This document shows positions 1 to 3,790 of a stretch of DNA of 12,473 nucleotides, piece by piece. This DNA comes from Clostridia bacterium. Its GTDB lineage: Bacteria; Bacillota; Clostridia; Christensenellales; UBA1242. Position numbers and translations under genes: made by a program. Under the pieces are notes generated by a model that saw only the letters and a list, made by a program, of their open reading frames with translations, was not told the DNA's origin and made no database searches. Every line of letters begins with the position of its first letter. The stretch's first letter is position 1. Location of the stretch: positions 1 through 12,473 of the forward strand of contig JALOBO010000038.1 of NCBI GenBank assembly GCA_023228225.1, in the 5' to 3' direction.

Positions 1-200
1 AGATTATATATCTCAAAGTGCTCTTTCATTTCAGGAAAACACAGAGATACTGTTTTATCGTATTTGCCTGTCCTTCCCTGCTTACCCTCGAAATCTAGGA
101 CAACTGCCTTAAGTCCTAGATCAGTCACTATTTTAGCTGTCCCGTAAGTTTTACCAGTACCAGGGATACCATTTAATGAAAGTGACTGTGTTATACCCAT
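1..200 (-). CDS. P-loop ATPase, Sak4/RecA-like, 3' end outside window
   Basis: Only the first 66 codons are present; the gene continues past the left edge. The N-terminus carries a perfect Walker A, GIPGTGKT (residues 11-18), after a short beta strand, and then a strand ending VVLDFEGKQG (about 33-42). This layout is typical of phage AAA_24/Sak4 single-strand annealing ATPases, which are RecA-core proteins. The ATG at 200-198 follows GGTGGTGGTAATAA, a variant of the start context used throughout the window. It is the last visible gene of a minus-strand operon and lies directly downstream of an ssDNA-binding-like protein, which fits a recombination or annealing role. The Walker A is seen directly. 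The Sak4 assignment is inference, and another RecA-like or AAA ATPase, such as a packaging or helicase protein, remains possible. Confidence 0.7.
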   Translation of the reverse strand, partial: MGITQSLSLNGIPGTGKTYGTAKIVTDLGLKAVVLDFEGKQGRTGKYDKTVSLCFPEMKEHFEIYN

Positions 201-238
201 TTATTACCACCACCGATTTAAAAAAAGTTTGAGCTGAA

Positions 239-1000
239 TTACATCAGCCCTTCAAGAATCTTGTCGTCATTCTTAGTATACTCTACACCTTTTTTAGTAA
301 GGAATCCTTCGGCAACAAGCATATCAATCATGGATTTAACTTTCCTTGCTTCTGAATAATAAGCAGTTTCTTCAGCAGAGAAAACCTTTCCTTTTACAAA
401 ATCATTTTTTGCCGCAAGAAGTCCTGAGAACTGGCATTTCTCTGGAATCCCACTGACAATATTAAGCCAGTTTTTCTTTACTGCCTCAAGATCTACAGGC
501 TTTGCTTCCACAGTTGCTGCAGGCGCGGGCTTTGAAGGTGTTACTGAAGAGTTGCCTTTGATTGCGGCAACTTTCCAGATATAAAACGTTACGGTCCTTG
601 GATCTCCTGTTTCTGCGTCAACTTCGCTAGGATCTGGCACAAAAGACTTTGCCTGTACCTCAAAGGAAACTTCCTTTCCTAGCAGGCTTGGAGTCGTTGT
701 AACTTCTGTGTAATCATCATTGAACTCAAACGCAATATCCAGCTTTGCACAGGACTTAAAAAATTTGTATATTGTGCTGGAGGTCCTTGGAGTCCTGCCG
801 CCGTTCCCGTCATCTACCCATTTATCGAGCTTCATGTCCAGCTTAAGCAGTGGTTCATCCTCACCAAATTCAAAGACAAACTCAGTCTTGATTCCACCAC
901 CAAAAGCGTCTGCATCTTCAATTTTGACATCTGAAACAACTGCTGTGAAATTTTCAATTCTCTTATCGAATTTGTTCTGAAGGATTACAAGCTTTGCCAT
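239..1000 (-). CDS. Putative ssDNA-binding protein (253 aa)
   Basis: A 253-aa soluble protein in three parts. Residues about 1-150 are beta-rich and could form an OB-type fold. Residues about 152-170 are a Pro/Ala/Thr-rich flexible linker. The remaining C-terminus is helical with a winged-helix-like pattern (MIDMLVAEGFLTKKGVEY). The ATG at 1000-998 comes immediately after the stop of the upstream 47-aa gene, within GAGGTGGTATAAATGG, so that stop is part of the ribosome-binding region and translation is probably coupled. The P-loop ATPase gene starts 38 bases downstream. Phage Sak4-type ATPases often sit next to their SSB, so ssDNA binding is the best guess, but it rests on architecture and neighbours. 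I recognise no decisive motif. A replication accessory protein is an alternative. Confidence 0.6.
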   Translation of the reverse strand: MAKLVILQNKFDKRIENFTAVVSDVKIEDADAFGGGIKTEFVFEFGEDEPLLKLDMKLDKWVDDGNGGRTPRTSSTIYKFFKSCAKLDIAFEFNDDYTEVTTTPSLLGKEVSFEVQAKSFVPDPSEVDAETGDPRTVTFYIWKVAAIKGNSSVTPSKPAPAATVEAKPVDLEAVKKNWLNIVSGIPEKCQFSGLLAAKNDFVKGKVFSAEETAYYSEARKVKSMIDMLVAEGFLTKKGVEYTKNDDKILEGLM

Positions 1001-1144
1001 TTATACCACCTCAATATTAAGCATTTTTAAAGTTCTTACACATACTTTTTCTGTTTGTTCATCAACGTTCATTTCACCACAAACAACACGGACTAAGACT
1101 TTCATGAGTGCTGCGCGTTCTTCACAAGTAAGAGAGTGCAGCAT
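1001..1144 (-). CDS. Small hypothetical protein (47 aa)
   Basis: A 47-codon gene from ATG 1144-1142 to TAA 1003-1001. The product starts MLHSLTCEERAALMKVLV and ends MLNIEVV; it looks like a short helical protein with three cysteines that do not form a zinc-binding pattern. It is almost surely translated. Its start lies one base after the stop of the 136-aa gene, and its stop abuts the next ATG, with the last codons (GAG GTG GTA TAA) doubling as the next gene's ribosome-binding site. This leaves no room for spacer, which is typical of a tightly packed viral operon. Function is unknown; as part of the ssDNA-module operon it may be an accessory to replication or recombination. Confidence 0.7.
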   Translation of the reverse strand: MLHSLTCEERAALMKVLVRVVCGEMNVDEQTEKVCVRTLKMLNIEVV

Positions 1145-1145
1145 G

Positions 1146-1556
1146 TTACTGCATCTCCGGCTTGTTCTTGTTAAGGTTCTTCTTCATATCTGTGATAACC
1201 GCCTTAACCTGTCCTGACAGGTCCATAAAGTCCTGTCCGATCATGTCATAAACTTCCAGTGAATCACCTTCACATTCCAAGTGCCGTGTGATTCTTACCT
1301 TTGCATAAGGCTTAACTTCTCCCTTTGCGCCTGTGTCTGCACCCACTTCTACTTCAGTTGTTACAGGCTGCCTGATAGTTGAAATTGTTTCAACTACCTG
1401 GTCATGTGAGTTCTCTTCTTCCTCCTCGTCAAATTCCTCTTCTTCTTCGTCTTCTCCTTCCATGATTTCTGCAAGTTCTTCTTCGGTCAGGTCTTCGCCC
1501 AGGTCTTCATTTGCGTTAATTTCGTCTGAAATCTTCTGTGCTTCTTCTGGTGTCAT
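1146..1556 (-). CDS. Acidic-N-terminus hypothetical protein (136 aa)
   Basis: A 136-aa protein with two distinct halves. Residues about 18-48 are almost entirely Glu/Asp, with one run of five glutamates (EEEEE) and another run of five near residue 44, and are probably disordered or a DNA mimic. Residues about 78-136 look folded, with a beta strand (KVRITRHLECEGD) followed by a helix ending in a Lys-rich tail. The ATG at 1556-1554 has a strong Shine-Dalgarno, AAGGAGATG, a few bases upstream, so the start is secure. It is the second gene of the minus-strand operon leading to the ssDNA-binding-like protein and the ATPase. No family is recognised. Acidic regions of this kind occur in ssDNA-mimicking or chaperone-like phage proteins, but that is speculation. 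Confidence 0.75.
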   Translation of the reverse strand: MTPEEAQKISDEINANEDLGEDLTEEELAEIMEGEDEEEEEFDEEEEENSHDQVVETISTIRQPVTTEVEVGADTGAKGEVKPYAKVRITRHLECEGDSLEVYDMIGQDFMDLSGQVKAVITDMKKNLNKNKPEMQ

Positions 1557-1616
1557 ATTCTACATCTCCTTATCTTAGTTCATTTTGTACTCAGTTTATT
1601 TAATCAGTCCCGTTCA

Positions 1617-1826
1617 TTACTGTTTTACTGTCAGGCTCCTTACGCAGTCGATAAGAGCCTTATAATTATCATACTGTGCCAGTGCAGTGTTTACCGCAGA
1701 AATATCCCCAATTTTGGAATATTTCACAATATCCTTAAGTTTATCTCCAGCTCTAACGTGTAGTTCAGCAAGAGATTCAGCAACAGAAAGCTTGTCTCCT
1801 TTCTCACAAAGTTCTATTATGTCCAT
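1617..1826 (-). CDS. Small helical hypothetical protein (69 aa)
   Basis: A 69-aa protein, probably all alpha-helical, beginning MDIIELCEKGDKLSVAE and ending DCVRSLTVKQ. It is the first gene of the minus-strand operon. The ATG at 1826-1824 follows CAGGTGGTATAA, the standard start context of this element, which makes the start secure. The 60 bases between it and the next gene contain only that gene's Shine-Dalgarno. No domain is recognised; size and helical character would suit a small regulator or an adaptor for the replication proteins downstream, but nothing in the sequence decides this. Confidence 0.7.
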   Translation of the reverse strand: MDIIELCEKGDKLSVAESLAELHVRAGDKLKDIVKYSKIGDISAVNTALAQYDNYKALIDCVRSLTVKQ

Positions 1827-1916
1827 TTATACCACCTGTTTAATTTATCATTTTAGTCAGTTGCCAAGACTTGCTTACTCCCACAAATCTTAACAACACT
1901 TACTAGGATACGATAG

Positions 1917-1924
1917 TATAAAAG
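1917..1924 (-). promoter_or_regulatory. TATA box for the minus-strand operon
   Basis: On the minus strand this reads CTTTTATA. Transcription would start about 25 bases on, near 1890, leaving a leader of roughly 65 bases before the ATG at 1826. The box sits beside the small palindrome AAAAGCTTTT. The TTTATATA at 1956-1963 is nearly symmetric and is an alternative. Confidence 0.4.
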
Positions 1925-2029
1925 CTTTTCGTACGTAGGTGAAACCCTTACCTAGTTTATATACCAAGTTTAAATTTTAGCAGATTTTCAGCCCTACATT
2001 ATACTACCTTAGAACCAGTTACGTAAACG

Positions 2030-2037
2030 TTATATAC
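2030..2037 (+). promoter_or_regulatory. TATA box for the plus-strand operon
   Basis: TTATATAC, preceded by the palindromic TTACGTAA a few bases upstream. Expected transcription start is near 2058, about 90 bases before the first plus-strand ATG at 2148. Confidence 0.4.
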
Positions 2038-2147
2038 TACTTGTGTGCATACTTTACAGAAACGGAAAAGAAAAATTATAGGTGTAAAATCTACAGAATA
2101 AAAATTAAACTAACATGATAGAATGATAAACTTTAGGTGGTTATGGT

Positions 2148-2312
2148 ATGATACACACAACGAACACAGCAAAATTTGTTGTAAAAAACGGACCAGTAGG
2201 AAATCTGCAGAACACCCTTAATGACCTAGCTGAACAGGGCTATGATTTTGTGAGCCTTCACCAGTTCATGACTGCAGACGAGCTGAAATTCTCACTTGTA
2301 ATGAGAAGGTGA
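2148..2312 (+). CDS. DUF4177-like small protein (54 aa)
   Basis: A 54-aa protein: MIHTTNTAKFVVKNGP, then LNDLAEQGYDFVSLHQF, and a last strand FSLVMRR. The order (strand, helix with the L-N-x-L-x-x-x-G-Y/W-x-x-V pattern, strand) is that of DUF4177, a small alpha/beta domain common in phages and plasmids with no known function. The ATG at 2148 is preceded by AGGTGGTT at a good distance; an ATG five bases upstream is out of frame. It is the first gene of the plus-strand operon, and the next gene's GTG lies four bases after its TGA, with that gene's Shine-Dalgarno (AAGGTGA) inside its last codons. The family call rests on the visible pattern only. Confidence 0.65.
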   Translation: MIHTTNTAKFVVKNGPVGNLQNTLNDLAEQGYDFVSLHQFMTADELKFSLVMRR

Positions 2313-2316
2313 GACA

Positions 2317-2703
2317 GTGACCAGGTCTAGGAAAGTAGAGCAGGCAATAAAAAATGATTATGAGTTTAAAGCAATTGGAGAGGACTACACAGACAAGGAC
2401 CCTGCAGAGTATACTAATATTAATGCCGTGGGGTTCTGCCCACACATAGACAACAACAGGCTACAAAAGGTTATTCTGTCAAAGAAAGGTGACGGGATTA
2501 TTCACAGAAAAAGTGTTGCCTCAAATGGTGTTGACAGGTTTTATCATTACGTGCAGCTCCAGGACTTCAAACCTGTGCAATTCTGCAAATTCCAGCGAGA
2601 TCCTGATGCAGATATAGAAAAATGCGAAAGGTTTTTCACAAAATGTCCTGCGTACATAGCAGCAATGGCAGAAGAAAAGAGAGCTAAAAAGAGGGTGGTT
2701 TAA
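2317..2703 (+). CDS. Hypothetical protein with Cys/His pairs (128 aa)
   Basis: A 128-aa protein starting with GTG at 2317 (MTRSRKVEQ). The AAGGTGA six bases before the GTG supports this start. It has a Lys/Arg-rich start and C-terminus. Four cysteines and one histidine lie in two clusters, FCPH near residue 41 and CKF...EKCERFFTKC (about residues 90-110), which could bind zinc, perhaps as a nucleic-acid-binding protein. Its TAA is directly followed by the next ATG (GGGTGGTTTAAATGG), the same stop-in-ribosome-site arrangement seen in the minus-strand operon. I do not recognise the family; the zinc suggestion is inference. Confidence 0.7.
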   Translation: MTRSRKVEQAIKNDYEFKAIGEDYTDKDPAEYTNINAVGFCPHIDNNRLQKVILSKKGDGIIHRKSVASNGVDRFYHYVQLQDFKPVQFCKFQRDPDADIEKCERFFTKCPAYIAAMAEEKRAKKRVV

Positions 2704-2964
2704 ATGGCAGAGAAAATTATTATTGACATGGAAAAGGGAACTTACACTTATCCTGAGTGCCCTGACACTGAAATTACGGACATTTGCAAAGATACGCTTA
2801 TGACTGGTGTAAAACTTGAACTGTTCAAAGTGCAGTACAAGCAGGTTGCAACAGAATTTGTGGTTCTTCGTGATAAACAGGACGGAGGGCAAACCTGGCA
2901 GTATAAAACAAAAAGAGCAGCACAGAACAAGTATATGAAACTCATAGAAGAGGAACTTTGTTAA
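2704..2964 (+). CDS. Hypothetical protein (86 aa)
   Basis: An 86-aa alpha/beta protein: MAEKIIIDMEKGTYTY, a central region with two cysteines (PECP and DIC), and a basic helix near the C-terminus (KTKRAAQNKYMKLIEEEL). The ATG immediately follows the upstream stop and is preceded by GGGTGGTTTAA, so the start is firm. The 14 bases after its TAA carry the AAGGAG of the following membrane-protein gene. No family is recognised. It belongs to the same operon as the DUF4177-like protein. Confidence 0.7.
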   Translation: MAEKIIIDMEKGTYTYPECPDTEITDICKDTLMTGVKLELFKVQYKQVATEFVVLRDKQDGGQTWQYKTKRAAQNKYMKLIEEELC

Positions 2965-2978
2965 AAGAAGGAGTACAA

Positions 2979-3203
2979 ATGAAACTAAAGACAATAGTAC
3001 TGTACACTGTTGCGCTATCTCCAATCCTTCTAGGAGAAATTACAAGAAGTGTCTATGGTGATGAAATAACTACAGCATTAATGATAGGATGCCTAACTGG
3101 TTTTGTTGCTGGAACAATTATAACACTGCTTGGAGTTGAGACAGCAGAAAACGGCTACAAAGAAATTATGCTTGAAGAAGAAAAATGGTTGAAAAACAAG
3201 TAA
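2979..3203 (+). CDS. Small two-helix membrane protein (74 aa)
   Basis: The product is 74 aa if translation begins at ATG 2979, which has AAGGAG seven bases upstream; a longer reading from a TTG inside the preceding gene lacks such a site. Two hydrophobic segments are visible, TIVLYTVALSPILLGEI (about 5-21) and a second around residues 34-54 (MIGCLTGFVAGTIITLLGV), followed by a charged cytoplasmic-type tail rich in Glu and Lys (EEEKWLKNK). It is probably an inner membrane protein of the element, for instance a holin-like, superinfection-exclusion or anchoring protein; the sequence does not say which. Confidence 0.75.
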   Translation: MKLKTIVLYTVALSPILLGEITRSVYGDEITTALMIGCLTGFVAGTIITLLGVETAENGYKEIMLEEEKWLKNK

Positions 3204-3218
3204 AAGAAGTGGTGGTAT

Positions 3219-3238
3219 AGAGGGGATTAAACCCCTCT
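3219..3238. promoter_or_regulatory. Hairpin between two ribosome-binding motifs
   Basis: AGAGGGG at 3219-3225 pairs perfectly with CCCCTCT at 3232-3238 around an ATTAAA loop. The hairpin is flanked by two copies of GGTGGTATA (3211-3219 and 3239-3247), the second followed by AAATG. No T-run follows, so it is not an ordinary terminator. A structured element that controls translation of, or RNA processing before, the next ORF is a reasonable reading. Confidence 0.5.
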
Positions 3239-3248
3239 GGTGGTATAA

Positions 3249-3350
3249 ATGAACAACGATTCTAAAAAAAAGATTTGTTGTACAAATACTATATACGCAG
3301 GTATTATATTTAAATCTATCTATAGGAGTGGTATAAATGGACAAATGTAA
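3249..3350 (+). CDS. Possible mini-protein (33 aa), uncertain
   Basis: A 33-codon ORF with the ideal start context TGGTGGTATAAATG just after the hairpin at 3219-3238. The predicted product is basic and begins MNNDSKKKICCTNT. It overlaps the following cysteine-rich gene by 14 bases in another frame. Against it, the same stretch holds promoter-like sequence (ATTTGT and ACAAAT arms around 3273-3287, TATA-like boxes near 3288 and 3305). It may be a leader peptide or a decayed gene copy. Confidence 0.3.
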   Translation: MNNDSKKKICCTNTIYAGIIFKSIYRSGINGQM

Positions 3351-3483
3351 ATTTAGAAATAACTGTGAGTGTTTTGATGAAACTTCGGTCACTTGTGTGG
3401 ACTCTTACGACAGGGGTTACTGTGGAATTTTTAGAAGATTTGTAAGTAAAGAGATAAAACAATACAAGAAAGTGATAGATTGA
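3337..3483 (+). CDS. Cysteine-rich mini-protein A (48 aa)
   Basis: A 48-aa protein from ATG 3337 (context GGAGTGGTATAAATGG) to TGA 3483. Cysteines at residues 4, 10, 12, 20 and 29 are followed by FRRFVSKEIKQYKK. It is clearly a paralogue of the next gene: both have C-x5-C, a third cysteine ten residues later, a fourth cysteine, and an F-V-x-x-E-I-K ending. Four conserved cysteines in so small a protein suggest a zinc-binding knuckle with a basic helix, perhaps a nucleic-acid or protein-binding adaptor. The next gene starts inside its stop codon, so the pair is translationally coupled. No known family is recognised. Confidence 0.65.
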   Translation: MDKCKFRNNCECFDETSVTCVDSYDRGYCGIFRRFVSKEIKQYKKVID

Positions 3484-3626
3484 GTACGCTTTACAAGAAT
3501 TATTGTGAGTACACTAATATTTGTGAGGCATTTTCGGAGCACTCTTTTGTTTGTAGTAGTTGTAGGGAAGAGTGCAGCATAAGAGAAAAGTTTGTAGCTG
3601 GAGAGATTAAAGAGTTTAAGATGTAA
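3480..3626 (+). CDS. Cysteine-rich mini-protein B (48 aa)
   Basis: A 48-aa paralogue of the preceding gene. The only usable start in this frame after the stop at 3447 is TTG 3480, which overlaps the TGA of gene A (ATTGA) and has AAGTGAT upstream. Cysteines are at 9, 15, 25, 28 and 32, followed by REKFVAGEIKEFKM. The shared spacing and the common F-V-x-x-E-I-K/E end show a tandem duplication, with clear divergence in between. The non-standard TTG start makes it easy to miss. A zinc-binding role is inferred from the cysteines alone. Confidence 0.6.
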   Translation: MSTLYKNYCEYTNICEAFSEHSFVCSSCREECSIREKFVAGEIKEFKM

Positions 3627-3670
3627 CTTAGTTACTTAGTATAGTTAAGTATAAGTAGTTACAGAACGTA

Positions 3671-3678
3671 TTAAAATA
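3671..3678 (+). promoter_or_regulatory. TATA box for the replication genes
   Basis: TTAAAATA, about 60 bases before the leader ORF start. The expected transcription start is near 3703, inside the inverted repeat at 3680-3712. Upstream, TACTTA and TAAGTA copies (3633-3657) may be additional regulator contacts. Confidence 0.45.
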
Positions 3679-3679
3679 T

Positions 3680-3712
3680 CCTATTCAGTTAATGCTGAAC
3701 ATTCTGAATAGG
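3680..3712. promoter_or_regulatory. Inverted repeat, probable operator or hairpin
   Basis: CCTATTCAG (3680-3688) and CTGAATAGG (3704-3712) form a perfect 9-base inverted repeat with a 15-base centre. It directly follows the TATA box and covers the predicted transcription start of the primase and polymerase operon, the usual place for an archaeal repressor site. A hairpin in the transcript is less likely to matter because most of it would be upstream of the start. The preceding genes could also end here, but there is no T-run. Confidence 0.5.
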
Positions 3713-3736
3713 GTTAAATAAATTGGTGGTGGATAA

Positions 3737-3790
3737 ATGGTTAAAAAAGACAACGAGTTAGTGTATGGGGTGGCTTTCAATGGCTATTGA
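3737..3790 (+). CDS. Leader ORF (17 aa) overlapping primase start
   Basis: ATG 3737 has the best ribosome-binding site of the region (GGTGGTGGATAAATGG), yet it opens only a 17-codon frame that ends at TGA 3788-3790, eight bases past the A of the primase ATG at 3780. The peptide is basic at its start (MVKKDNELVYGVAFNGY). The overlap suggests that ribosomes are delivered to the primase gene by coupling. It could also be the true primase start, separated by a frameshift. Confidence 0.4.
   Translation: MVKKDNELVYGVAFNGY

Larger units (their letters stand above)
1827..2147. promoter_or_regulatory. Divergent intergenic promoter region
   Basis: These 321 AT-rich bases separate the minus-strand operon from the plus-strand operon and hold no ORF with a ribosome-binding site. 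They contain at least three TATA-like boxes: a minus-strand box at 1917-1924, TTTATATA at 1956-1963 and a plus-strand box at 2030-2037. Short symmetric sequences between them (AAAAGCTTTT at 1920-1929, and TAGGT/ACCTA arms around 1936-1954) could be regulator sites. The sequence TTATACTAC and its variant TTATATACTAC occur near 1999 and 2030. Which box serves which operon is inferred from spacing only. Confidence 0.55.

Noticed and set aside
1333..1578. Serine-rich plus-strand frame
   Set aside because: The Ser run is the complement of the Glu/Asp codons of the 136-aa gene on the other strand.
1951..1959. CCTAGTTTA shared by the divergent promoter and the inverted repeat near 8438
   Set aside because: A 9-base match in AT-rich DNA over 12 kb can occur by chance, and the surrounding bases differ.
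2521..3024. 167-codon minus-strand frame, hydrophobic and Cys/Phe-rich
   Set aside because: It is antisense to three well-supported plus-strand genes with good start sites, and its composition is that of a reversed coding strand.
3093..3392. 99-codon minus-strand frame
   Set aside because: It crosses two plus-strand genes and a hairpin, with no start signal on its strand.
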